Origin: Acidobacteriota bacterium
GTDB lineage: Bacteria > Acidobacteriota > Blastocatellia > RBC074
Reading direction: 5' to 3'
Length of the DNA stretch: 64,000 nucleotides
Assembly: GCA_016710075.1 (NCBI GenBank)
Contig: JADJLO010000001.1
Coordinates: forward strand, 434,001 to 498,000
Part shown: piece by piece, positions 1 through 9,410 of the stretch
Position numbering within the stretch: position 1 is the stretch's first letter
Layout: every line of letters begins with the position of its first letter
Notes under the pieces: generated by a model
The model's database searches: none
Seen by the model: only the letters and a program-made list of their open reading frames with translations
Told to the model about the DNA's origin: nothing
Program-made: the position numbers and the translations under genes

Positions 1-294
1 GTCGTCTGGGGAACTGATTGCCTCTGGTGGGGATCGCCGCAGTGGGTCATCGAAGCCTTCAAACGCTTCCAGATCAGCGATGAGTTCTGCGAGAAGTTCG
101 GTTACAAGAAGATCACCAAGGAAGACAAGGCGAAAATCTTCGGACTCAACGCCGCAAAACTCTACAACGTCAACGTCAAGGCAAAACGCAACCCCATGCC
201 GGCCGATACTCTTGATCGACTCAAGACCGCCTATCTTGAAAACGGCGGACAGCGCAGCAACGCAGCTTATGGCTGGGTTCGTGCCGACGACTAA
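1..294 (+). CDS. Amidohydrolase family protein, C-terminal fragment
   Basis: Frame 1 is open from the first base and ends at TAA 292-294, giving the last 97 residues of a protein whose start lies left of the window. It begins VVWGTDCLWWGSP and ends with a helix-rich tail (KAKIFGLNAAKLYNV) typical of TIM-barrel metal-dependent hydrolases of the amidohydrolase-2 type, where an Asp near a WGTD motif ends the last barrel strand and an 'I(F/L)G.NA..LY' helix follows. No metal-binding His residues of the N-terminal half are in the window, so substrate cannot be inferred. Family assignment rests on these two motifs only. Confidence 0.7.
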   Translation, partial: VVWGTDCLWWGSPQWVIEAFKRFQISDEFCEKFGYKKITKEDKAKIFGLNAAKLYNVNVKAKRNPMPADTLDRLKTAYLENGGQRSNAAYGWVRADD

Positions 295-324
295 TCGTTG
301 ACTGCACGAATAATGGCGAATCGG

Positions 325-382
325 AGATAACGAAACAGCGGAAATGCATTTTTGACTTTTCGTCTGTTTCGTTATTTTTCGT
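325..382. repeat. Dispersed repeat (18-bp-unit family), inverted pair
   Basis: A left arm reading GATAACGAAACAGCGGAAA is followed by a right arm TTTTCGTCTGTTTCGTTAT, its near-perfect reverse complement, around a short AT-rich loop. It is the first of at least six copies of the ACGAAACAGACGAAA family in the window. It lies between the amidohydrolase stop and the VOC gene and could act as a terminator hairpin. Confidence 0.75.
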
Positions 383-441
383 ATTGGCCCGATCATAACA
401 ATTACAAGCACCTGCTTGTTTTCCTTTGAAGAGCCATCAAT

Positions 442-1438
442 ATGTCGAATCACATCAAGACGTTTCTGGTAATCGCCTCTTTTATCTTCGTTGGATTGAC
501 CGTGCCGGCGCTGATTGCGGGTCGTGTGAGTGCCATCAGGGATCAGAATCCTCCCGTAGCCAATCAGAATCCGGCAGCTCAGCCCGCCGTTCAGCCCGCA
601 GTTCAAGATGACGAAAAGCATTTCCATCACGTTCATCTGAATGTGATGGATCCAAAAGCTTCGATAGATTTTTACACCAGCAAGTTCGACTCCGAGAAAG
701 CCAGATTCGAAGGGCTGGTCGACGCCGTCTGGGCTCAGAAATCGTGGTTGTTATTCAGCAAGGTCAATCAGGCCCCGGTATCGGACCTCAATTCGGCCAT
801 CTGGCACATCGGCTGGGGGGCTGAAGACATGAAGGCCACCTATGAAAAACAGCTCGCAATGGGAACGAAATTCTTTGAGCCGCTGACCGATATCAGCGAC
901 ATCGGCGGAAATGCCAATGCCCGTCCCGGGAGTTTCTATTACGCCTATGTAGAGAGTCCGGACAAGGCTCTGATAGAGCTCAATACGGCGGCACATCATA
1001 ATTTCGGTCACCTGCACCTGTTTAGCGCCGATCCGGTTGGTGCGGCCGAATGGTATGAGAAGTACCTCGGGGCGAAGCGCCGAAATCGCAATCCCTCTCG
1101 TGAACCGAGGTTCTACAGAGGCCACCAGATCGGCCCCAGCGCCTCGTTTATGCTCGATAACGTGAACATCATCATCTTTCCGGTTGAATACTCGAAGAAG
1201 GCCTATGCCGATCAATGGAAAGGGAAGACCGAACTTGAGTCGACCAAAGGCCATTCGATCGATCATATCGGTGTCAGCCTGGCCAATCTTGAACAGGGGC
1301 TCGAAGCTCAGAAAAGACGGGGCCAAGGTCACCGATGAGATAAAATCGATCGCCGGCGGTAAGATCAAATATGCTTTCATTGAAGGCCCCGACAAGATCC
1401 GCATTGAGGTGATTGAGGGCCATCCGAAAAAGATTTAA
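442..1438 (+). CDS. Secreted VOC (glyoxalase/bleomycin-resistance fold) protein, frameshifted
   Basis: ATG 442 opens a hydrophobic N-terminal signal or anchor (about residues 6-26), a Q/P/A-rich spacer, and two vicinal-oxygen-chelate modules. The first starts HHVHLNV near residue 62 and closes ALIELNT; the second starts HLHLFS and closes RIEVIE. These His/Glu pairs are the usual metal ligands of VOC enzymes. The frame changes near 1305 (GAAGCTCAG), where one extra base, or two missing, splits the protein; the second frame continues LRKDGAKVTDEIK to TAA 1436-1438. Read across, it is about 331 residues. The metal-ligand pattern suggests a metal-dependent enzyme; the substrate is unknown. Confidence 0.75.
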
Positions 1439-1517
1439 CCCGCGAGTCCGATCAGGTAACTGACCGAAATTTTTTGCAGCATATATTCTTTTAAATTAAA
1501 TGATGGAGGATAAATCG

Positions 1518-2467
1518 ATGCGACGAAAACTAGTCGTACCAGCTATTTTTTGCTCTTAGTGACATTGACCGGGCTTGCCGGTGCTCAGGACAAGTTGTCA
1601 GGAAGATGGGAAGGAAGCTTGCGTCACCGCAGGGTGAAAGGCCGACAGTCATGATCTTCAAGAAAAATGGTGAAGGTTACACGGGCAGATCGATGGGATT
1701 GCGACCGGGACTGAAGTCGAGCTCAAGGATGTAAAGCTTGACGGCAGCACTGTGACCGCCAAGGCGGATCTGGAAACCCCCGGGCTGTGATCGCGATCAA
1801 CTATTCATTCAAGCTCGATGGCGAGACGCTCAAGGGCAGGATCGCTGGATTTCGGCAGCCAGAGCATGGCTCTGGATATCGATCTCAAACGCGTCAGCGC
1901 TGACACCGAAGGGCATTGACCGCGGCGGCGCCGGCTGGCGCTGCGGCGGGCGGCCAGCGGGGGCAGCCGGAGGCGCAGCAGGCGGTCAACAGCGCCAGCA
2001 GAGACCCAACGTCGAGCAGCCGCAGCGAAACAGTCGCTCGAATATTTCGCCGGCAAATGGAACTTCAAATACCTGGGACGCGAGGTCTCTGGGCAGCTCC
2101 GCGACAGGGCACCGTCACGATTTCAAAGAAAGCGGACGGCAAGTCGCCGATGCCGCAGTTCAGGGAACCAACGACGCGGCGCCTACAAAGAGACCTGGAT
2201 GATCACCTTCGATGAAGCCACAAGATGATGACCTGGGTCGAGAAGCTTTCGAGCGGTGCAACCATCAACGCCAAAGGCGATTGGACCAGCGATCTCGATT
2301 CGCTTCACGATCGATCCGGTCAAGATCAAGGGCAGAACCTCAAACTGAAGCGCACGCTCGGTGGTTTCCGCCCACTCATTCACTGTCACTGAGGAACTTT
2401 CTGAAGACAATGGACCGTTCGTCCGTCTGGGAGAAGTGCCGTCTACAGCAAGGAAATGGCCAAATAA
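1518..2467 (+). pseudogene. Secreted protein of unknown function, multiply frameshifted
   Basis: A good ribosome site (GGAGGA, 1505-1510) precedes ATG 1518. The reading frame changes at least six times but a coherent protein can be followed: a signal peptide (MRRKLVVPAIF then LLLVTLTGLAGAQ), SGRWEGSL, a beta-rich domain, a Gly/Ala/Gln/Pro-rich linker near 1915-2030, then a second domain beginning LEYFAGKWNFKYLGRE and ending GSAVYSKEMAK with TAA 2465-2467. Several breaks are explained by one base missing from a short run (for example near 1622 and 1787) and one by an extra T near 1853. The 'FAGKW' start of the second domain recalls small lipocalin-like proteins (DUF1579 type), but I do not recognise it firmly. 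Confidence 0.55.
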
Positions 2468-2488
2468 TCAGTCGATCAATCAGCATCA

Positions 2489-2531
2489 AACGAATCAGCG
2501 TTCGATCCTCAGGATTGAACGCTGATTCGTT
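2489..2531 (+). terminator. Hairpin downstream of the secreted-protein gene
   Basis: Perfect 15-bp arms (AACGAATCAGCGTTC and its reverse complement) flank a 13-nt loop that can pair further (GATCC/GGATT). It starts 21 bp after the stop codon at 2467 and ends 26 bp before the next ATG. There is no strong T tract, so it may be a factor-assisted terminator or mRNA-stabilising hairpin. Confidence 0.6.
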
Positions 2532-2557
2532 ATCGACTAAATACCGAGAGGCTGTTA

Positions 2558-3914
2558 ATGCTCAAAGAAGGCAATCCTTTTTATTTTCCTGATTATTCCG
2601 GCAATCATTCTATCCGATCGATTAATCATAAGACCGGTTGAAGGAAGGAATATCGCGGAGAAGAAAGATCGCCCTGCAATAGTCCGCCTAGGAGAGGCTC
2701 TTTCGGGATGATCGTTTTTCCACGCCCAAAGGAGATCTTCCTGCAAGTTGCAGCACCTGCCATCTACTCGACGAAGATCCACAGGGATTGAGGGCCTACG
2801 CCGATTTCTTCAATCGCAGCTGGTATCTTCGCGAATTCATAGTCCAAGGCGTCTGGAGCTGAGGAATTCACCGACGCTCTTCGATGTCGGCGAGATGGAA
2901 AGATTGCATTATGACGCGAGTTCCCGTCGCTCAAAGCCCTTGTCAAAGCACCTCTCAGGAAGACCGATGGGTTGGCTTCCCGGCGAGGAAGCGCCTTCGA
3001 ACCCATGTTTTAAAGGTCCTGATCAATGCCAGAGCCGAAGGTCCCGGAGCCGCCGGCACTTATCGCGAAGAGTTTCGAAAAACATTCAACGTCGATCTGG
3101 AAAGATCGATCGCGACAGGAGCTCTCGTTTTGAGTGGCGAAAGCCATAGCCGAGTCACCAGAACGCTCAAGACCAGAAAGATTCCGCCTACGATAAATTC
3201 GCCTCTTGAACGGCCTTGATGCGAGTCCTGCTGCCGGTGAAGACGGGCCCTGCTCGGTCAAAAGACGATTGCAAGGCTGACCCGACTTGAACAGAACAAA
3301 ACGCTCAAATTCATCCCCAGGTTTGGTCAGACAGAACTCGACGGGCTGAAAATATTTCGAGAACCGAAGGCGAGAACTCGACCGGCAACTGTGTCGCCTG
3401 CCACGCGCCTCCGAATTTCACCGATCGCTCATTCCACAACAAAGGCATCAGCCAGCGCGAATACGACAAGCTTCATGGAGAAGGCAGATTCGCAGCCCTG
3501 GTCATCCCAGATGCCTCGACAACTGTTCGTCCATCCTCGCAGTTCAGGGAGATACCATCTCCATCGAATCCGGCACTGGTCGATCTGGGCCACTAGAATT
3601 TCGTGGATCTCAAGCAATCGCCTCTTCGCCGCGCAGGTGAAACCGATGACGCATTCCTGCGCAGAATGATCAGGACTTTCAAGACTCCAACCCTGCGAAA
3701 CCTGGCTCATACGCAGCCCTATTTTCACGACGGTCTGTATCACAAGTTTGACGAGATTCTGGAAGAGATGAGACTGATCAGTGAAATGGCCCGCGAGTCG
3801 CGCATCCGTCAGGCCGACGAAGAATTGCTGAAAATCAGAATCTCAAAGGCTGATTTCAAACCCTTATCCGCTTTCCTCGATTCGCTCAACGAAGATCTGA
3901 GGAGAGGATATTGA
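2558..3914 (+). CDS. Di-heme cytochrome c peroxidase / MauG-like protein, frameshifted
   Basis: Read across several small frameshifts, the protein carries two heme c attachment motifs, CSTCH at 2749-2763 and CVACH at 3390-3404, with the spacing expected of bacterial di-heme peroxidases, and the family's C-terminal signature TPTLRNLAHTQPYFHDG before the stop at 3912-3914. The start ATG 2558 is followed, after a frame change, by a hydrophobic export signal (AILFIFLIIPAIIL). Members reduce hydrogen peroxide or oxidise a partner protein in the periplasm. Frame changes fall near 2570, 2710, 2855, 2925, 3110, 3215 and 3340. About 450 residues in total, slightly long for the family. Confidence 0.8.
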
Positions 3915-3945
3915 ACTAAGCTGAGAGTGAGAAACCGATAACATC

Positions 3946-5157
3946 TTGAGAAATAGAACTTATTTTTGCCTAACTTTTCTTTCGTTTTGTATATTGATCG
4001 CCTCCTGCCGCCAGGGTTCGCCAGGCAATGAATCAGTCTCGAAGGCGCAGGTTGCGGCGCCGAAGGCGAAGATTGAAGTCGTCGGCATAGAGCGACAGCA
4101 GCAGCGACGAAACGTCGAAGCGGTTGGCTCGCTGTTTGCCCTGGATGAAGTCACAGTCAGTTCGGAAATTGAAGGCCGCGTCGATCAGGTGCTGGTCGAT
4201 GTCGGCGACCGCGTCAGCAAGGGGCAGGTTCTGGCCCGCGTTGTCCCGATAGAGTTTGAACTTACCGTCGAGCAGCAGCGCGCAGTGCTGGCCCAGGCAA
4301 GAGCAAGGCTCGGCCTCCGTGAAAATGAAACTGAACTGAAGATGTCAGGCAGGCCGCGGAAGTCAAAAAAGCAGCGGCTGATCTCGCCGACGCCGAACAG
4401 AAATTCAAAGGGCCGAGAGCCTGCTTGGAAACCGGCGTCATTCCGCGTCAGCAATTTGACGAAGCCGAGGCCCGCTACAAGGCCGCAAAAGCGACTTACG
4501 ATCTTGCCGTTCAGCAGGTCGAGAATCTGGAGGGCATCGATGCTACAGACTCAGGCAACTCTCAACCTTGCAAACAAGCGACTGCGAGATACTCAGATTC
4601 AGGCGCCATTTGCCGGCAGCGTCAAGGAGCGCAGCGTTACCGCCGGGCAGTTTCTCAGATTGCAGACCCCGGTCATGACTATCGTCAATATCGATCCGCT
4701 GCGTGTCAGACTCAATGTCCCCGAAAAGATGTCTCCTGGGTCAGGGTTGGCTACAAGTCAAACTCAACATTGAAGCTTACCCGGGGCGCGAATTCACCGG
4801 AAAAATCTCGCGCATCAATCCTTCCGTGGATGAAAAGAACCGTACTTTCGAGATCGAAGCTCTCGTCGCAAATCACAGCGGCGAACTCAAACCCGGCTCT
4901 TTCGTCAAGGCCGTGATCGAATCGAACAAAATAGATTCGATCATCACCATCCCGGCAAACTCGACTGTCTATCTTTTCGGAACCTACAAGGTTTTTGTGG
5001 TCCAGGGAAACAGAATCAAGGAACGCGAAGTCAAACTCGGCGATCGATTAGGCGACCGCCTTGAAATCATCGAGGGACTCCAGCCCGACGAACGGATCGC
5101 ATTCCCGCGCCCGGTCAGCTGTTGAAAGATGGAATGGAAATAGAGATCGTAAAATGA
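3946..5157 (+). CDS. RND efflux periplasmic adaptor (MFP/HlyD family) lipoprotein, frameshifted
   Basis: The likely start is TTG 3946. A lipoprotein signal with lipobox LIASC puts the lipidated Cys at residue 21. The biotinyl-lipoyl-like halves are visible: VSSEIEGRVDQVLVDVGDRVSKGQVLARV in the N-terminal part and IQAPFAGSVKERSVTAGQFL after the coiled coil (DVRQAAEVKKAAADLADAEQ). A beta-barrel part (KLNIEAYPGREFTGKISRI) follows. Frame changes near 4345, 4420, 4540, 4740 and 5105 break the frame; the corrected end is TGA 5155-5157 (KDGMEIEIVK), about 403 residues, normal for the family. It should link the inner-membrane pump encoded next to an outer-membrane channel, which is not in this window. 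Confidence 0.85.
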
Positions 5158-5163
5158 GGGAGA

Positions 5164-5236
5164 AGATTACGAAACAGACGAAAATATGATACTGAGATGA
5201 TATTCCTTTATTCTTATTTCGTCTGTTTCGTAATCT
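5164..5236. repeat. Dispersed repeat (18-bp-unit family), inverted pair
   Basis: AGATTACGAAACAGACGAAA (from 5164) and its exact reverse complement (ending 5236) flank a 30-nt AT-rich loop. The element fills the gap between the adaptor stop (5157) and the pump start (5246), ending 9 bp before the ATG, so it could form a hairpin in the shared mRNA and affect pump translation. Confidence 0.85.
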
Positions 5237-5245
5237 GTTTTATCA

Positions 5246-8200
5246 ATGACTCTTGCTGAAGTTTGTGTCAAGCGCCCTGTGTTTGCGGTGATGCTCATCA
5301 GTTTTCTGGTGGTGCTGGGGATATTCTCGTTTCGCGATCTCGGAGTCGATCTTTTTCCCAAGGCGGATCCGGCGACGGTCTTCGTCAATGTCAGGTTGCC
5401 GGGAGCGTCGCCGGAAGAGATGGTGACACAGGTTGTCCTTCCGATTGAAGATGCGCTTTCGACCATCAGCGGCATCGACGAGCTGCGCGTTCGCACGACA
5501 GAAGGCGTGGCGACGATCACCGTGCAGTTTATTCTCGAACGCAATATTGAAGATGCGGCACAGGACGTTCGCGAAAAGTTGCCGGAGCGATGAGAAGCCT
5601 GCCGCAGAACGTCATCCCGCCGGTAATTCAGAAAGCCGATCCGGATTCCGAGCCGGTGATGACGATCGCAGTCGCCAGCGATCGCAACCTGAGAGACGAC
5701 CGAGATTGCCGACAAGTCGATCCGCCGCATCCTGAAACTGTCGATGGAGTTGGTGAAGTTTCGATGAGCGGCGGCCGCGAGCGGCAGATTCGAATCTACA
5801 TCGACGCCGAAAAACTCAGCGCATACGGCATCACCATCAATGAAGTCTCAAGAGCGATTCGCGAGGAGAACGTGGAATCTCCCGGAGGTCGCATCATCAG
5901 AGGCGCAAGCGAGCTCGGCGTTCGAACGATGGGCCGCATCGATGCCGCATCTCAGTTCAGCGACATCATCGTCAGAAACAACGCGGGTTCTCCGATACGA
6001 CTCAAGGACATCGGCAAGCTAGAGGACGATATTCAGGAACCTCGCACTTACGCTTCGTTGGATAAGAAGCCGGCCGTCCTGATGGAAGTCCGGCGACAGT
6101 CAGGCACCAATACCGTCAAGATCATTGACGCCGTCAGAAAGAAACTCTCGGACATCGAGAAAGAGCTGCCTGCCGGGTTTACGCTTCGCATCACCAGAGA
6201 TCAATCGGTCTTCATCCGGGCTTCAATAGATTCACTTCAGGAACACCTGCTGCTTGGCAGCCTGCTGGCAAGCCTCATCGTCTGGATCTTCATCCGCAAT
6301 CTGCGCTCGGTGATCATTGCATCCGTAGCCATTCCCACTTCGATTATTGCGACATTCACCCTCATGGAGGCGCTCGATTTCACGCTCAACAACATGACGT
6401 TGCTGGCGCTGACTCTGGCAGTGGGAATCGTAATCGATGACGCAATCGTGGTGCTCGAAAACATCTACAGGTATGTCGAAGAGAAGGGCTATACTCCGTT
6501 CCGCGCGGCGATCGACGGAACCAAAGAGATTGCCCTTGCCGTCATAAGCCACTACGCTGTCGCTGGTAATCATCTTCGTCCCGATAGCTTTTATGACGGG
6601 CTATGCCCGCCGCTACGTCTATCAATTCGGCTGGACCATAGCCTCTCGATCATCGTTTCGCTGCTGGTCTCATTCACGCTGACGCCGATGCTCAGCTCGC
6701 GCCTGTTGAAGAGCCGATCAGATGATGAAAAAGGCGAGAAGAAGGACAAGACTCACGAGCGTCACGCCTCCAAAGAGTCGAAGTTTTTCATCATCCTCGA
6801 TCGCGCCTACGGCTGGATGCTCGAATGGTCTCTCAAGCATAGAGCAATCGTCGTAATCATCTGCCTTGCAGTCTTTGCAACAACCTTCCCTTTCAAACTC
6901 GATTGGTCGCGACTGGATTCCACCCGACGACCAGAGCGAGTTGATGGTTTCGCTCGATACCCTAAGGGACATCGCTCGTGGCCACCCCTCAACAGCCATC
7001 GAGGAAATGTCGGAACGCATGAAGAGCGAGGTCAAGGGAGTCGACTTCGTCGTGCCTCAGGTGCCTCCTGAAGGGCGAATGAACCATTCTCACATTTACA
7101 TCAAACTGATCGATGCTTCAAAACGCAAAGAAACCAATGTCGAGATTGCGGGCCAGATCAGGAAAATACTGATGAAGTACAAGGATCTGCGCTACAGGGT
7201 GAATATCCCGTCGGCGCTGGGCGGAGGAGGCGAAGCGCAGTTCTATCCGATCAGAGGCAGCCTGCTGGGCCAGGATTTCAACAAGGTCGTTGAACTTGCC
7301 AAACTGTGCACCGAAGAGATGAAGAAGAAGCCCGGTCTGGTCGATGTCGAGCCCGGATTGAACCTTAATAACCCGGAATACCAGGTCAGGGTCGACCGTC
7401 AGAAAGCTTCGGATCTTGGTGTCAGAGTCATCGATGTCGCCACTGCCGTCAGGCTTATGTTCCTCGGGCGACGATGAGATCTCGACATACAAGGAAGGCG
7501 ATGAGCAGTACAAAGTCACTATGCAGCTACTGCCCGAGCAGCGAAACAATCCTGGCATGCTCGCCAGGCTGATGGTTCCTTCATCAAAGCTCGGACAGAC
7601 CAGACTCGATAATCTGGCTAACATTTCGCGTGGCACCGGCCCGGCGCGCATCGAACGACTCAACCGCCAGTTTCAGGTCGGATTGAATTCCAATCTCAAA
7701 CCCGGAGTCTCCCTCGATGAAGGCGCCAGAGAGAGCTCCGATGCCATCGGCAAAGTCACATTGCCTGAAGGCTATAAATTCCAGTTCTTCGGTCAGGTCA
7801 AGGTCCTCGAAGAGACTACGGCAAACCTGATTCTGACCTTCCTGCTGGCCTCGATCTTCATGTACATGGTTCTGGCTGCGCAGTTTGAAAGCCTGCTCTA
7901 TCCGTTCATCATCATGCTTTCGTTGCCGCTCTCGATCCCATTCGCACTCTTTTCGCTCTGGGCGACCGGCCGCACCCTGAATCTTTGAGCGCCCTTGGAG
8001 TCCTGCTGCTGCTAGGCATCGTCAAGAAGAATGCCATCCTGCAGATCGACTACACAAATCAATTGAGAAGAGAAGGGTTTGAGCTCAAAGATGCGATCGT
8101 TACCGCCAATCACGTCAGGCTCCGACCGATTCTGATGACCACCTTTTCGATCATCGCCGGGTTGATCCCGACGGCTATCGGCATCGGCGCCGGTGCGGCT

Positions 8201-8362
8201 CAACGATCGGCAATCGCCGTCACCATCATCGGCGGCCAGACGCTCTGCCTGCTACTGACCCTGCTTGTAACCCCTGTAGCTTATTCGCTCTTCTCAGGAC
8301 TCGAAAATTTCAGCTTCTTCGCCAGGGCACGCCAGGCATCTCAGCCATCAAATCAGGCGTGA
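5246..8362 (+). CDS. RND multidrug efflux transporter (HAE1/AcrB type), frameshifted
   Basis: Typical RND pump: N-terminal MTLAEVCVKRPVFAVMLISF membrane segment, periplasmic porter domain, TM4 carrying the proton-relay aspartates (LAVGIVIDDAIVVLEN), and a C-terminal half with LGIVKKNAILQIDY. Frame changes occur near 5590, 5695, 6551, 6640, 6900, 7455 and 7985. The pair at 6551 (one extra C) and 6640 (one missing C) restores the frame and the expected FVPIAFMTGYARRYVYQFGWTI segment. The net length change is zero and the span corresponds to 1038 residues, standard for the family. It uses the proton gradient to export drugs or other compounds through the adaptor encoded upstream. Confidence 0.88.
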
Positions 8363-8396
8363 CCAGAATGTTTATTTGATCGGATAATAATTAATT

Positions 8397-9390
8397 ATGA
8401 AGGTTGCAAAACTAACTACCCTTTTAGCTCTGGTAATTGTCGCAATCATTTTCAACCGGCATATCGTGGAGTGAGCGGGCAGGAGCAGAAACAGCTCGAT
8501 CCAAAGGCCTGGGGCTCAAATCATGCCGGGAAACCCGTTCCCGAATATCTTCAAGGCGACGAATGCCTTTTCTGTCACGAAAATGCTATTGGCCCGACCT
8601 GGCAAAAGGATCCACACGCCAAGACTATCCGTGAGCGCGAAGGCGCCTCTGATCTGGTCGAGTTCGCCAAAGCCGAACCACGGATGGATAAATTTTTAAA
8701 AGAGATCGAATTTTCATTGGCAGCCGCAATCATATCAGAATGGCGAAAAAGACGGGATACGGCAGGCTGGCGCTCTTTAGTGCCGGCGGAACTCTTACTG
8801 CCGATAAGAAAGAGATGAAATGGACCGGTCTCGATCAGGCCGCCTGGGATCAGGATAAATTCTTCAACCGCTGCGCCGGCTTGCCATGCACAGGCGTCGA
8901 TTTGGAGAAGAAAACTTACACGGCTTTCAGTCTGGATTGCTACACCTGCCACGGCAATGCCGACATCGAGCACAATAAAGACAGCGCGCTGATGCTTCTC
9001 TCGAAAAAGAAGCGCAACGATGCCAAAGTGATTACATCGCTTTGCGCTCAGTGCCATCTCAGAGAAGGGAAGTCGCGTTCGACCGGCCTGCCCTATCCCA
9101 ATAATTTCATCGCCGGAGATAATCTCTTCCAGGATTTCGAGGTGGACTTTTCGAAAGCCGACGATGCGAATCTGAACCCCGGCGATCGACATATCTATCG
9201 GAATGTCCGCGATGTGGTCCTCAAGGGAGACGAATCGATTACCTGCCTCAACTGCCATCAGGTCCACGGTAATGCCACGCTTAGGCACAGACGCATCCTG
9301 CGCGTCCCGATCTGCTCGGAATGCCATGCCGCAGACTCATTCAAGAACGCCGTCAAATACCAGGTCCACAGCCCTGTTTGCGAGTATTGA
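8397..9390 (+). CDS. Six-heme c-type cytochrome, frameshifted
   Basis: ATG 8397 starts a hydrophobic export signal (MKVAKLTTLLALVIVAIIF); a frame change near 8455 leads into GVSGQEQKQLD. Heme c motifs are CLFCH (8564-8578), a disrupted one near 8870 that reads CAGCH if one T is removed, CYTCH (8938-8952), CAQCH (9043-9057), CLNCH (9244-9258) and CSECH (9313-9327), so six hemes. The arrangement, with EYLQGDECLFCHENAIG at the start, resembles periplasmic multiheme cytochromes of the NapC/NrfA/c-554 superfamily that relay electrons. Partners are unclear; the next gene is a peptidase. The stop TGA 9388-9390 follows VCEY and could be another indel inside a seventh CEYCH-like motif. Confidence 0.78.
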
Positions 9391-9410
9391 CCGCGTCGCC
9401 GGAGGGGAAT

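Noticed and set aside
751..1404. 217-residue frame on the minus strand over the VOC gene
   Set aside because: It lies entirely antisense to a recognisable coding region and has no family features or ribosome site.
8575..9327. 250-residue minus-strand frame opposite the multiheme cytochrome
   Set aside because: It is the antisense shadow of the CxxCH-bearing gene; no motif supports it.
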